A stretch of 64,000 nucleotides of DNA from Acorus gramineus (GCA_030737835.1 CM060850.1:29925716-29989715); one strand, 5' to 3'; shown: positions 23,700-36,211, numbered from the stretch's first letter. Notes: a model not told the origin generated them from the letters alone. Numbers and translations: made by a program.

Positions 23700-24310
23700 G
23701 CTAAAATACATGAGTTGTGAGATTTTTTTTGCTAGTGCGAAAAAAAAATCTAGGTAGTGGAGAATTGAAGATGATACTCCAAAAATATCAATGGAGCGAA
23801 CAATAGAACAATGGGGTAACAGTATCCCGAGGAATAAATGTCCTCGTATTCGAGCATAAGTTATTGACTGACGTGGGGACGAGCCGAGTTAGTTCGTTAG
23901 GTGCCGCGTAACATCCGACGGTGACTAATCTTGGTGTCGAAGCTTTGGGCTCTGGCCCACACTTAATAATAATGTTGGGCTTTATTTGCCCAGGCCAATG
24001 AATGACCATCCCCCATACGTGTTAAAAAAGAGGCCACGTATGCATTAAAATTCAATCCCGTGACAACAACATTGGAGATTAGATATTAATATAAAGTGGA
24101 TATCTATAAGACCAATCAATTGAAATAATTATTAATGTTAGGTAATCAATCATTAGATTGGAATAGTGACATACAATTAAGAATATTAGTGACTTTATGG
24201 GCTCTACAGTCCACCATGAACGACAAAAGCAAATGCTATGGCCAGTCCTTAAAAAAAAAAAAAAAAAAGTGTTAAAAGAATAAAGCAAAGGTGATTGATG
24301 CACTATCACT
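23700..24310. other. Intergenic stretch with a moderately GC-rich island
   Basis: About 23790-24060 is less AT-rich than its surroundings (GACGAGCCGAGTTAGTTCG, GTGCCGCGTAACATCCGACG, GCCCAGGCC). It may be an old retroelement fragment, but I recognise no protein, LTR pair or RNA gene. A run of about 18 A lies near 24251-24268. Confidence 0.4.
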
Positions 24311-24769
24311 GCTTAATGGAAAATGTTGCGCTTATTGTCGTATTTTAGTCACTTTTATAAACAACACACGTTCTGATTTTTTTTGAAATACATATACGCT
24401 ATATGATTTATCTATGGTAAGGATAGATCTTAATATCGAATTTTGATACTAACTTAATCCATTTATATTTTTATAGGTTTAGAAATACACAGACAAATTT
24501 AACCTATTTAACTTGACCGTAAAGTCAGATAAAAAGAGGTAAGGGAGTCCCTCCGTTATAAATAAAATAAATCTGTTGTTAAAATGATATACACATTGGT
24601 TGTATGAATAAAATATATATAATGATAGTATATAGTCAATTTCACAAGTGACATGACAAAGCATTGCCCCTGCTTTGAACTGCCTAGATGTGGGTGCCAC
24701 GCAATCATGGGGTGTCATTTATTTTAGGATAAAATGCATTTGATCCTCTACTCCTTTCTTCAGATAAAT

Positions 24770-25270
24770 AAATTCAAAATAAGAAAGAATACAAGAGAAT
24801 AGTAAAAAAAAACTGTTTGTTTTGACAGAATAAACCTGATAGTTATGTCTGGATAAGCTAGGATAAGGCCTGATAACTATTCTAAGGAAATTGTGGAATT
24901 GCTTATCAAGGCTTATCTATACCAATGGATAAAAATACCCTTCTCTGTCATTTTAAAAAATTTATCTCACCTAACAGACTCACAGATTCCAAAAACTGTC
25001 ACATCTATCAAATCAATCATATATCTCTCACACTATTCCCAGGGGGTATAATTGTCATTTAAAAAATCATAAACTCTTATTCATCCCTTATCAACCATTT
25101 ATCATCACTTTATCCAATGTGAACCAAACAACAAAAAAGTCATTTTTACGTTTCCCAATGAGAATAACAAAAAAAATAACCAAACAAAAAGTTGTTTATT
25201 CAGCCTGGATTGTTATCTATCCCAGTATAGCTATCAGGAGCGAATAACCTAAGTCACACCCCATACGGGG
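24770..25270 (+). mobile_element. 500-bp MITE, high-identity subfamily (copy 1)
   Basis: Nearly identical over most of its length to 43215-43720 and recognisably like 47036-47545. Landmarks: CTGTTTGTTTTGACAGAATA, GTCTGGATAAGCTAGGATAA, ACTGTCACATCTATCAAATC, the core TTTTTACGTTTCCCAATGAG, and an end near CACACCCCATACGGGG. The left CCTGATAGTTAT and right ATAGCTATCAGGA are inverted partners. No coding capacity. Confidence 0.8.
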
Positions 25271-25984
25271 GGCTAAAATTTTATAAACATGCAGAAACAC
25301 CCTTTATAATTTAAAAATATACAATTACACTCTCTGCAATTTGATTTTCTATTAAGATGAAATAAAAGTACGATTTTATCCTTTTAATTAAATCTTTATC
25401 ATGTTTTAACTTTTTTTTGTGGGTTGTTTTCACCTTTTATTTAATTATTATGTGACTTGATTCTCATAAAAATGTATTCAGATATATTTAAAGAATTAAT
25501 TATTGTATAAATTAATATTCATAAAGCATTTCTAGAATTAATTAATTGATTTTCTATGGATATTTAGATAGTTAAGGGTAAAACAATAATTTTAAATTAC
25601 TTTTGTTACAATTTAATGAAAAAATATAATGGCATGAGATATAAGTGTTTATGTAGGTTTCGAAAACTTTAAGGGATCCAAATGCATTTTACCCTTTATT
25701 TTATGTGGATAAATTTTGATAATTAAGCTTTAATAACTTATCTTAAAAGAAGCATAAACTCAGTTTTAAACAGACTAACATCATAAAGAAATTACATTAG
25801 AGATGCATGGACAGGTGGATCTCATGGTCTAGGAATACATCAGACAAATGGTTATGAAGAGGAAAAGAAGCCAGGGAATTGATACAAGTGCCATCACCAG
25901 ACACCAAGAACTGATTTCAGAGTGAGTCATGAGAGTCATCAGGCAAGGTGGTGCCATATACGAAATTTTAAGGGGAAATTAATT

Positions 25985-26475
25985 AAGGTTGCTTTGGTAA
26001 CCTATCAAAAAATTTTAATTTTCTTTTAGGTCCCTAAAAAGTTAAAAAATTATTTTTAGATCTCTCCAGCCAGATGGTGTTCAAAAATATCAAAAATGCC
26101 CTCGCCCAATTATACGAAGGTCAACAATATATTAAAGAGTGTTAACAGTGTATTGAAGATACTTAATAATGTACTGATGAGTGTTTATAGTGTAGTGGAA
26201 TAAACGAGCGAGGGGCATTTTATGTGAATGTTAATAATGTACTTAAGAGTGTTAATAGTGCATTAAAAATACTTAACAATGTACTGGAGAGTGCTAACAG
26301 TGTACTAAAATAACTGGGCGGATGACATTTTTGGTATTTTTTGAACAACATCCGTCTAAAGAGACTTAAAGATAATTTTTCACCGCCTTAGGAACCTAAA
26401 AAAAACTTGAAAATTTTTAGGGATCTAAAAATAATAGATGGATGAGCACATGGACCCTTAATTAATTTTCATATT
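25985..26475. mobile_element. Fold-back element with internal AGTGTTAACAGTGTA repeats (copy 1)
   Basis: The outer arms pair: TAGGTCCCTAAAAAGTT at the left with GAAAATTTTTAGGGATCT at the right, and ATCAAAAATGCCCTCGCCCA with GGGCGGATGACATTTTTGGT. The middle holds six or so tandem variants of AGAGTGTTAACAGTGTATT / ACTTAATAATGTACT. A second member lies at 31115-31455. Confidence 0.6.
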
Positions 26476-27299
26476 TTATTATATATGCAAAAAAAAATTG
26501 AACAAATTTTCAAATTAACCTTTAATAAGACTAAAAATGTTATGATAGTTGTTAACTACGACATATTTGTTGTTTTTCAACAAGTTTTGATTTTTTTTAA
26601 GATATATAAATGTTTAACAAAGAATATACATCCATTAAAAAAATTAAAATATACACTCTAGATGATTAGATGCATATCATTTTGCATTTTCTTTACCAAT
26701 TATATGTTTATCTGACCTATTATATATTTATATTTAATTATACAAAGGGCGTTAATACATTCAAAATCTTTAGCATTCATTTTTTCATACTTCATGTCAC
26801 CAACGCGGTATATAAAATCATCTAATAGAACATATCTTCCTCTATATTAAAAAAAACATACTATTAAAATCATTTAATGCGATATATATTCTATTAAAAG
26901 ATATAAAATTATATGCATTCCATTTATAGAAATACATATTTTATTTTTCATAAAAGAATGTAATATATTAGTTAAGCACATCTTTTAGAAAGGACACTCA
27001 ATTCATTTTGTAGCATTTTCAGTAGCTTAGAAACAGTCATTTAATCGTCTATACACAATGATAATCCAAAATATTGCACTTCATAATGTATAAAAATTGT
27101 TTTTATTTTCATTTTTTAAAGGAAAAATTATACTAGTGTATACTTTATTTTTTATAACAATGCATATTTCAATGGATGGATATATATTAAAAAAAAAAAT
27201 GAATTGCCAATGGGCTCATTCAAGGCTAGGCATATTTCATTTTCCTTTAAGAAGTCATTATCATATAAAAAATGAAATGTCTAGCCTTTTATGCAGCCC

Positions 27300-27545
27300 G
27301 AGTTACTATATATAAGAATTCATACACTCTTCTATTAATGTACATGTTATATAAATGAAATATATACTGAAATATATTAATGTATTTTTTTTTGTGTTGA
27401 AAAAATAAGAATTGTTTTTTTACACCACATACTATGGTGAAACCTCATGCACTATGATAGTGGAACATATATTATGTTATCATTATGTATAAAACTATAA
27501 AATAAACTACAAAACAGACTAAGTGTATCAGCGCTCCAATCATAT
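27300..27545 (+). mobile_element. MITE remnant, three-copy family (copy 2)
   Basis: Shares AAATGAAATATATACTGA, ATATATTAATGTAT, TATGATAGTG, ATAAAACTATAAAAT and the end TATCAGCGCTCCA with the stretches at 3260 and 51880. Boundaries are approximate. Confidence 0.45.
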
Positions 27546-28546
27546 ACCCATATACCCGATCAGGACTACAGGAATGGATGTTGGAACCCAAGAGAAGGCC
27601 CATTTGAAAGTTGAACGTCCATGGGCTGGCCTTGTAAGGCCTCACCACTGGACCTAACTTGTCATCTACTGAAAGGGCTCAAGGCCTGAATAGAACCCAA
27701 ACCACTTTTTACCATTCCAAATGCTGTCATTTATACTTCATTAGTCATATTTATTTATTGTATTAAGATATATACTTCTTTAAAAAAAATTTATATTTTT
27801 TATAAAGATGTTATTTAATTCATTTGAGTCATTTTTTATAAAAATACATATATCATTATATAGTTTTTTTAAAATGAAAACTTGTGTTGTTTACGTTTTG
27901 GACCGAAAAATCATGTTTATATTTTACAGTTCAAAACGCAGACTACACATGTTTTTATTTTTATTTATAAGTGAAAGTTTAACTAGGAGAAAAAAAACAT
28001 TTATCTACTTTTTTTATAAAAAAAACTAGAGTTATTCCATTGGAGCATACAGCATATTCCTTTATTTACAAGGAGATCAGACAAATGCTTAGATATAAAC
28101 ATTCTTCGAAAAAGCTGTTGTTTTTTAAATTTTAGGAACTATTTTGTGTGAAAAGGCCACAGTTTGGGCCATGGAATGGGAGATTATATATGAAGTGATT
28201 ACCTAACATCCATTCCAACAACAAGAAGTTGGGAGGAATGTCAATTTGACTCATTTCAGATTATTGTCCAAGTAAGGATGCCTGCAATGATAGGTCAGGC
28301 TTAACATCCCCTCCCTCCCTTTTCATCAGATATCATCTACAGAGATGCATGTTTCATGAGTAACTAACAACAATACTTCACTTCCAGAGACTAAGATATT
28401 GTTATTATTCATTGCATTGTCAGTTCAGGCAGACTGCAGCCAACAATACTTCTATTCCCATTCATTTAAAGAAACCCCAAGCAGTGGGAGAAAAATGTTT
28501 CATGATGTCTAATTCTACTGGGGTCCTTCTACTAGTAACCCCAGAT

Positions 28547-28902
28547 TGTTTGAAATGCATTGAAAAAAACAAATAGAATCAAACAAGAAAAAAAATCACA
28601 CAAATCACGAGATAGAAACTTCCGAGGTTCGGGCTCCCAATTGAGACAGAATGTACACTATTCCATTTTTTTTTTGGAGTTCTTCCGAGGCGGCCAATCA
28701 CATGAAAAGAAATAAATGGAATAATGTATTGTGTAATGGACGTCGAAAGGTCCCTTATATAGTTACAAGATGTACAAACCCTAAAACAGAAAAAGATCAA
28801 AATATCCATGACAAAAATTTGAGTCAGGGCGCTGTCCCCGAACCCCTATACGCCCACAATCGGCGATTCCCTACATGAAGACCTCTGAGAATATACTCAA
28901 CA
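28547..28902 (-). mobile_element. Probable solo LTR, Copia type, reverse orientation
   Basis: Read on the minus strand it begins TGTTGAGTATATTC and ends CATTTCAAACA, an LTR-like TG...CA frame of 356 bp. It has a TATATAAGGGACC promoter-like motif, a GGGGACAGCGCCCTGA block and GGGAGCCCGAACCTCGGAAG near its 3' end, similar in kind to the reversed solo LTR at 40086. I could not find a perfect target duplication, so the limits are tentative. Confidence 0.4.
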
Positions 28903-29582
28903 ACAGACCTATCCAATAACATGAAAGCAAGACATCAACCTAACAATATGGTTAAGAGGATGAGCAAGAAATTCGACATGTAAATCATGCCCCGGAGGAG
29001 AGTTATACATGCATGAAAGCAATGAAGGGAGACTTAAACCTTACCCAAATTTTTCAACGACAACATTTTGTTTTTCAATGGTTCATTTTAGGCAACTAAT
29101 TGGGAGAAAATATGAATTGTCTGAAAATATTTGGGTAAAATACAAAATAATAGTTGGAGACAGGCTATACTAAATAAAGTTTTTTATTCAAATTGTTAAT
29201 AAAATTTGAGTATTACTTTTGATAAGCATAGGAGATGACCTAACAAAGATGATCATGTCTCAATAATTTAATTTCTTACTTTTGTAAGTTGTGCCTTTTC
29301 TCCCTCAAAGTCCATCATCAAATTCATAACCAACATAAAACAACAAAACACATAATTTCATTTGTCAAAATGGGTGCTTTTTTTTTTTTCTTTTTGTTGA
29401 ATCCACAATCAAAGTCTTTCACTCTCCATATATTGATATATACACCCAAACAAGTAAAAACCAGAATCCAATTTCAATCAAGGTCTAATTCAAATCCAAA
29501 TAAACACTAAAAAAAAGAAATCGAATTCTTCAAATGATCATCAAAAGAAAACAGAGAATCAAAAAAAATTACTCGATCTCGA

Positions 29583-30080
29583 TCAAGACCAGGAGTTATC
29601 GAACGCGGCGGACGTGATCGCCCTGGAGAACTCGCTGAAACTGATCCGTCCGTCCCCGTCGGTGTCGGCCTCCTTGATCATTCCGGTCAACTCCCTCGCC
29701 GTCAACGCGTGCCCTAGCCGGGCCATCGAGTGAGCCAGCTCCGCCGCCGTGATGTACCCGTTCCCGTCCCGATCGAACAGCCGGAACAACCGCCGGAGCT
29801 GCTCCTCCGTGTACGGGGACTTCGCCGGGAGAAGGTCTGGTGCGACGAGGGACACGAATTCCGAGAACTCGACGAGTCCGTTGGAATTCGTGTCGGCTTT
29901 GTGGATCAGCGACTCGAGCTGGTCCGGGCTGGGTTTCAGGCCCAGGGACCGGAGGAGGGACCCGAGCTCGAGCTGGGTGAGGCTGCCGTCGTTGTTCCGG
30001 TCGAAGGTCCGGAAGATCTCACGGAGCTCCGATAGCTGCTCGTCGTCCAGCTTTACGGGGTCGTCGCCTTCGCCGCTCAT
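29583..30080 (-). CDS. CML18: Calmodulin-like protein, four EF-hands (CML18 type)
   Basis: An intronless reading frame of 165 residues from ATG 30080-30078 to TGA 29585-29583. Four canonical EF-hand loops lie at residues 27-38 ([12 protein letters not shown]), 63-74 ([12 protein letters not shown]), 103-114 ([12 protein letters not shown]) and 139-150 ([12 protein letters not shown]). Each has Asp at loop position 1 and Glu at 12, so all four should bind calcium. The pattern [20 protein letters not shown], the Pro-Tyr-Thr-Glu linker and the ending [10 protein letters not shown] match the Arabidopsis CML18 group (CML7 in rice numbering), cytosolic calcium sensors. The open frame extends upstream to 30371, but Met-Ser-Gly-Glu at 30080 matches the family's N-terminus. 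Marked GC richness contrasts with the AT-rich flanks. Confidence 0.95.
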   Translation of the reverse strand: MSGEGDDPVKLDDEQLSELREIFRTFDRNNDGSLTQLELGSLLRSLGLKPSPDQLESLIHKADTNSNGLVEFSEFVSLVAPDLLPAKSPYTEEQLRRLFRLFDRDGNGYITAAELAHSMARLGHALTARELTGMIKEADTDGDGRISFSEFSRAITSAAFDNSWS

Positions 30081-30534
30081 CGTTTGATCGGACGGATGAG
30101 AAGTTTTTTTTTCGGATCGGAATCGCTGGATCTGAAAGGGGAAGACGAAGAGGGCTCTATTTTTTTTTTTTTGGGAAGATTTGATGTCGCGATCAGAGGA
30201 AGATGTGCCGACCGAATTTGTTTTTTGGAATTGAAAAGATTGTAATAATTGAATTGAATTAATTTTTTTAAATAAATAAAAATAAAGGAAAAGAGAGGGA
30301 GACGGAGCGGCGGATGACGCGGGAGGTCCGTGACGGAGCCAAACATTGCACGTTCGTGACTCCGTCAACACCTTCCGTCCGTTCTCTTTTGTTTTTTGTT
30401 TTTTTTGTTGTTTGTTTATTAATTACGGGTCCTGCAGGTCACCCCTTGTTATTTTAAAGTCCCTAATACTTTTTAAGTTTTTTTTGACGACCTTAAGTTA
30501 GTGAAGACATTTTTTAAGCCTCCCTTTTAGTTGA

Positions 30535-30945
30535 GGAACATGGGGTGGAATAAATAGGGATAAAGTAAAATAGTCTCAAAATAGATGTTTGAAATGCAGA
30601 AATGAATGAGAATTTGTATATCAAAATTAATTTGTATAAAGTGGTATATGGATTTAAGTTAACCTCTATAATTAAGTTATTCCAAATTATTCAACTCATT
30701 TGAATATATGGATCTACTGTCAAATTAACTGTTATCATCTATTATAAATCAATTGTCATTATTTTTTTACATTTGATAAATCCCTGTTCACATCTTATTC
30801 AAATAACAAAAACTTTATTATTACGTTACCCGACAAGAATAATTACAAACACAATCAAATAAAAAAATATTTTATCCTTATTTTTATTAGAATGATTATA
30901 AACCACAGAATAATCTAATTCTTCTATCCAAACGGAGGCATGGTT
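30535..30945 (+). mobile_element. GTTTGGAT-type MITE superfamily
   Basis: Landmarks: TAAAGTGGTATATGGATTTA, AAGTTATTCCAAATTATTCA, ACTGTCAAATTAACTGTTAT, and the core TATTATTACGTTACCCGACA. The right end is TTCTTCTATCCAAACGGAGG. It lies in the upstream flank of the CML gene. Confidence 0.65.
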
Positions 30946-31018
30946 CCTTCATCCACTTGGAGTTATCATTTACCCTTTTCTTTTTCATTTTACCTGTCTT
31001 CTCCATTTGTTTGTCCCC

Positions 31019-31035
31019 CCCCCCCCCTCCCCCCT
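31019..31035. repeat. Poly-C tract
   Basis: A run of C interrupted once by T in the flank between two MITEs; no function visible. Confidence 0.85.
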
Positions 31036-31114
31036 TCCACACACATTAGTGTAGTGAAGATAAAGTAACACCTGTTTTCAAATTGGTTGTAAATTATTGT
31101 TATACCTGGGTATA

Positions 31115-31455
31115 ACATACTAAAATCACTATATGTATCTTTAATCATTAAAATATTAGCTACTACAAAGAAAATTAATAGCGTATATAAAAGTGTTAAC
31201 AGTGTATGTGAGATATTTAACAATGTATATGAGATATTTAACAATGTATATAAAAATATTAAGAGTGTGCATGAAATAATTGAGAAATGAATATTTTTTG
31301 TATCACAAATGGACAGACTAATGACATCCAATTCGATTGAGTGAACCTAAAAATAAAATTTTACTGCTTTGAAGGACTTAAAAACCAATTTAAAAAGTTT
31401 TAAGGACCTAAAAATAATATACGCAAAATCACGTGAACCCGAATTAATTTCCCCT
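31115..31455. mobile_element. Element with internal AGTGTTAACAGTGTA repeats (copy 2, decayed)
   Basis: Repeats AAAAGTGTTAACAGTGTATG and GAGATATTTAACAATGTATA several times. It ends like copy 1: GTTTTAAGGACCTAAAAATA, then ACCCGAATTAATTT. The left arm is eroded. Confidence 0.5.
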
Positions 31456-32464
31456 TTTTTAAAAAAGTTTGGAAGGTTCGGATGTCTTTAGATTAGACAG
31501 CTATGGAATTGCGCGTTACGGATGGATTATTATTCAAATTTTAATGGCATAATCGATTATGACCATGTAAAGCTTGTTTGGTGGGTGGATAGGTTAGTAA
31601 AGAAATATTTGTTTAGTCGGGATAAATATGGGATACATGATACATGTATCAAACCTCGTAATCTAAAAACAATATATGCATTTATCTAGATGTCACAAGA
31701 AAATTTATAAAGATACATCTGATTTCAAATAAAATGATTTATAAAACAATTTTCAATGTTGGGCATATCTTTACTATGATTAATTTTTAAGAATAAAAAG
31801 TAGAATGAATAGATATATCTGGGTTTGGTGAGATGAGGGATAAATCTCATCTTATTTTTTCTCGTGTCTTTGTTCTTTTAACCAATGGGTAATTTACGAA
31901 TATATCTTAATTGTTAATTCTCTCCAAACTAAACTTGAGCTAAAATATCTGTTTTAGGTAATAAGGTGTCACTTTAGATGCAATAAAATTGTTAATCATC
32001 ACACAAGGTTATGTATGCAATTATTACACAGAAGATCCAAAGTCGATTGGTTTGGTTTAGGGAATAAGGATATAATAGAATAAGAACGGCCCTCCTAATG
32101 GAACAGGAACAAGAATTTTGGATATTCCATGGATAAAAACGAAGATAAGCAGAAGGCTTTTTTTTGGATAAAAACCAGAATAAGGTTATTGAAACTTCCT
32201 TTCCATTAGCCATTTTGGGATGAACTCCAAGATCATCCAATCAAACACAGCATCATGGACAACTTATCCTTATTTAGCATTTGTATCCAAAACAACTCGA
32301 TACTGTTTGGATTGCCTGAAAAAACTGTCCACGCACATAATTCCGATTTAAGGATACTCCACAATCTCAAATGTCTTCATCTTTACATATATGTATGTGC
32401 AGCAAGACTGGCTCAAAATGGCGCCTGTTTATAAATTAGAAGAAAAAAAAACACACTATAAATT

Positions 32465-35400
32465 TCAAGACCACTGGTTGAGTAGAGGACTCCCTTCCTT
32501 GGCAAGCACAAACAAGCCTCCGTCGCCTCTGGAGATCCTAAGATCCTCGTCGAGGTAGGTCGTCACAAGCCATGATGCGGTCCTCTCACCAGGGATCGGG
32601 ACTTTGAGTGGCGGCTGGCCGGAGATGGTGCGGGCAATCCTTGCCACGGCTTCTTGGATTGGGTTCAGTGTTTGTTGGACGGAGGCCAGGTTGATCTTCT
32701 GCCCAAAGATATCGATGTTTTCAGGCAGATTTATGGTCGAAGATATCTCTGGTGGCTGGAATATACCTTCCTTGAATTGGACCTGTGAATCAGGAAAAAG
32801 CACAGTTGAAATGGAAACTCCATGGACCTAGTCCAACGCATCACTATGTTGGTTTTGGAAAGAAAATGAGAGCATGATGGGGATGCATGCTTAATGAGCT
32901 TATCCATGTCAAATGGAATACCGAGTCTTCACAATAACAATCTACTTATGAAAGCATGAAATCATGTCAAAAATGCAAAATTCATTATTTTTCAAATTTA
33001 ATGAGAGCCAAGTAGGCACATTGTCATAAGGTGACCAGAAAGAGCCAGTGCAGTATCCCTTGTGGTTTTCCTCAGAGAAACATTGTAATGAAGTTGGTTT
33101 TTGACACTCAAATCTATAGTTTGCAGAACCGGACTCAATTGAACCAATACTCTGTGTACATTTCTTCCATTCCTCCACCATGCACCATTAAAAAGACTAA
33201 GACATCATTCAATTACACAAAGAACAGAATGCATGTATGTATTTCTCCTTATAAAAAGTCACTTACCTGTTTGTTCAAGTCCAATAAAGCATTTCTAAGC
33301 ATGATAAAAATTAAAAAACAAGACTCATGGGATGCAAGACTGAAAAAGATTTATATGCAAAGCAAAACTTCCTTGAAACACCAAAGGAAGAAATATAGGA
33401 CACCTATGTGATGTGGTTTAACATACCTGTATCCTTGAAGGACTCCGAACTTCAAAAGAAGCAGATGCACTAAAGGAGATAGTAGAAAACGGGCTTGTGT
33501 ATGTCACAGTGTTCAATATGGTGGAATCTTTAGTGTCGATAGCCTGTGAAATCTGTTTCACTTTTAGCAGTGGTACTGAGCCAGCGGCGATAAGAGGCAA
33601 CAGCTCTGAAAAAGCTGTGTACCTGGAACAAAATTGTAATAAGTGAGATGGGGCTCAAATTAATGTTCACAATTCAAAGACCCCTTTCTGTTTGCTAGGG
33701 AATATAGAGAACCAATAAAAAGGCATATAACATGTTGGCAAAATGCTTTCTAACAGCATTCATGAAAATCATAGGCCAAAACTTTGAACTATGCATATCA
33801 GCATCCATGTAACAATGACATGGACATGAGAGTCATATTTGACATGGTCAATGAGCATTCGACATGTTACCGAAAGAAATATTAAAATAGTGATGTATTC
33901 GGGACAAGTTCTGTGTGTCAGACATAACTTAGTAAAGGAGAATCTTCAGCATGTAGCATGTGAAAGAATATACCTCACACAAATGAGCTTTGATGTAATC
34001 ATGCAAAGATCCAAGAAAATTTAACCAGATAAAATTGCTCATACAGAAATGTCGCATTACGTCGACAAGGCATGCTCCCGGCCTTAGATAAAGATGCTCA
34101 GAAGTAATCTTGTGATTTGTCCATGCACAACAATGAAATGGCTACCGTTAAAAAATTGTGCATATGGTCAGGTACTGCATGTTGATTTGACCAACTATCA
34201 ACTCTTCGATCTCTTGTGGATTGCACATTCATAATTTATTTTAAGGTAAGGGGGAGCCTACTTCCAAGAATTCTATGAACAAATTCTGGGACACACACAG
34301 ATGAGCACACTCAATCACCAAGTGAGACACTTGCTAACTAAAGAAAAACAAAAGGAAAATCAAAATACAGAGAACAGCGAGGAAGTGGTATCCAGCTAAC
34401 TAAGGTCCCATTGGAAAACGGATTTGGAGAGCTTTTGGGTTTGCAGGATGCTGAGTTCTCCAAACCTGTTTCCAAACAGAAAAAAAAGCTACAGCTTAAT
34501 TAAAAGTTGCAGACACATTTTTATAAATAAGTGCTCAAAGTTAGCCTTTTCATGATCTGTGGAGAGACAGCTTCCTACAAATTCAATTTTAAACTCAGAT
34601 TTTGGTGAAAAGTTAACTCTCAAACCGTTTCCAATCGGGGACTAAGCCATCAATAATTCACCATTCCTTGCATATGCAAACCCCAATCCCTATAGAAACT
34701 AGAAAAGGATACCCAAACATTTTCAAATGATAGATTACATAACTTAATACCACCACATTCTCACTAACCAAAACACAACCTCATACAACAGCATGCCATG
34801 ATTTTGTATAAGCGGTATACGAGGTACTATGACACAATAAAGACATGTTAAAAAGTGAATTCCATTCCCACTCATTGGATCTCTATTTCCTAATGTGGTA
34901 TGAAACAACCCAGCTTCTCACATCTCCAATTGTCCATTAACAACGACTGGCTATGATGATAGCAATAAAAAAAAAAAACACTGTTTCCGGCAAAATAACC
35001 TAAGTTGAATTTCCTTGAAATAAAATCAAGACTAACATGTAATCTAACCAAAACATTGTTTTTACATTTGAAAATCATTCAAGCAACAGAATAGAGCATG
35101 GTATAAACAATTAAATTCTCTGCTAATCTCTTCTGTTTCAAGCCAATGTTTTCAGTTATCAGCGGACACAATCAGAGAACGATCGATCCAATACTAATTG
35201 AAACCCAAAATTCACAAATACATATAATGAAAAATAAAAAGGAGAGACTCACAATAGTATCCAATTCCCAACAAGGACAGTCGGGACCTCCATCGGCGCC
35301 GGATTCGGATTCACCGCCTCCAACTGGTTCACGATCTCCAGCACCTCCGCCCTCACCTCACTCCCCGCATTCAGACCAAGATCCGTCCCGTAAACCGAGT

Positions 35401-35893
35401 CAACCAGGCACCGCTTCAGTTCGCCGAGCTTGTCATACCCCTCGCCGGGGCTCCCATTCCCGGACAGGTACTCCTCCCCCGCGTCCACCGTCGCCGTCTC
35501 CGCCGCGGGATCCGACCCCCACTCGTCCTCATCCTTCGGAAGATCCGACGTGTAGGTCTCCGCCTCGGTAGCCGGCGGCCTCTCCCCCCACTCGTCCGGG
35601 ACGCCGGTCGCGGCCTTCGCGGAGGGATCCGAACCCCACTCGTCGTCGTTTCTGGGGGGATCGGAAGAGAAGTTTTTCTCGGCGGGATCTGGGACCTCCG
35701 GCTTCTCCCCCCACTCGTCGGGGACGCCGGAGGTCTTCTTCCGGCGGGAGGAGGCGCGGGGGGCGGAGATGGAGGGGAATCTAGGGTTTCTATGGAGGGA
35801 GAGAGCGGGTTTGGAGGGAGGGAGAGGGAGGAGAGGAGGGAAGGGTTTGTTGGGGGTTAGGAAGAGGCGGTGCGAAGCGAGGGGCACCGCCAT
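32465..35893 (-). CDS. PAP3: Plastid lipid-associated protein / fibrillin, PAP3 (FBN2) type
   Basis: Three exons on the minus strand (35893-35253, 33622-33427, 32782-32465) give 384 residues with agreeing phases. Residues 1 to about 50 are rich in Ser, Pro and Arg and lack acids: a chloroplast transit peptide. Residues 54-135 are an acidic spacer with four DEWG motifs (59, 84, 100, 123). The PAP/fibrillin domain runs from about 153 (YDKLGELKRCLVDSVYGTDL) through NWILLYTAFSELLPLIAAGS to the end, with VTTYLDEDLRISRGDGGLFV near the C-terminus, typical of the family. Fibrillins coat plastoglobules and thylakoid lipid surfaces and take part in photoprotection. The long acidic DEWG-bearing N-terminus points to the PAP3/FBN2 subgroup. 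The introns of 1.6 kb and 0.64 kb contain no other gene. Confidence 0.94.
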
Positions 35894-35970
35894 TTTTTCT
35901 TTTTTTTTTAGGGTTCAGATTGTATGGAAAGGTCTTTGGTGACCAGTGAGGACTGCTTCTTTTTTTCTTT

Positions 35971-36211
35971 TCTTTTTTTAATTTTTTTTGTGGGCTTCGG
36001 TTGCGTTGGCCCACTCGTAGCCGTAGATGCTCCGTGGATCTCAGGGTGGAGGGGACAAGGTTTCGATACGTGTGGCTCTGCCAAACTGGATGTTAACGGT
36101 CACGCGAAAAAAATTTATGAAAATTGTCCCCTCCACCCTGAGATTCACGGAGCATCTACGGCTACGAGTGGGCCAACGCAACCGAAGCCCACAAAAAAAT
36201 TAAAAAAAAAA
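35971..36211. repeat. Near-perfect inverted duplication upstream of the fibrillin gene
   Basis: The left arm, about 35975-36058, runs from TTTTTTGTGGGCTTCGG through GCGTTGGCCCACTCGTAGCC to GGTGGAGGGGACAA. It is repeated in inverse at 36124-36207, with one clear mismatch (GTGGATCT against GTGAATCT) apart from the poly-A/T ends. A spacer of 65 bp separates the arms. A transcript would fold into a hairpin of about 80 bp. The right arm abuts the MITE at 36212. The left arm begins about 80 bp upstream of the fibrillin start codon, so it probably lies in the promoter or leader. Confidence 0.9.

Noticed and set aside
24251..24268. Poly-A tract as the tail of a retroposed gene
   Set aside because: No coding or SINE-like head and no target duplication found beside it.
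26000..26350. Regularly spaced repeats at 25985-26475 as a CRISPR array
   Set aside because: The units are degenerate and contiguous, without unique spacers, in plant nuclear DNA; they are an internal array of a fold-back transposon.
29730..30087. Plus-strand open frames over the EF-hand gene
   Set aside because: They are antisense shadows of the calmodulin-like coding sequence.
30081..30371. N-terminal extension of the calmodulin-like protein to an upstream ATG at 30371
   Set aside because: The extension is Ser/Lys-rich and not conserved in the family, and it includes homopolymer-derived residues; Met at 30080 fits the known N-terminus.
35146..35571. Plus-strand proline-rich open frame
   Set aside because: It is antisense to fibrillin exon 1 and its proline richness is a by-product of GC-rich codons.
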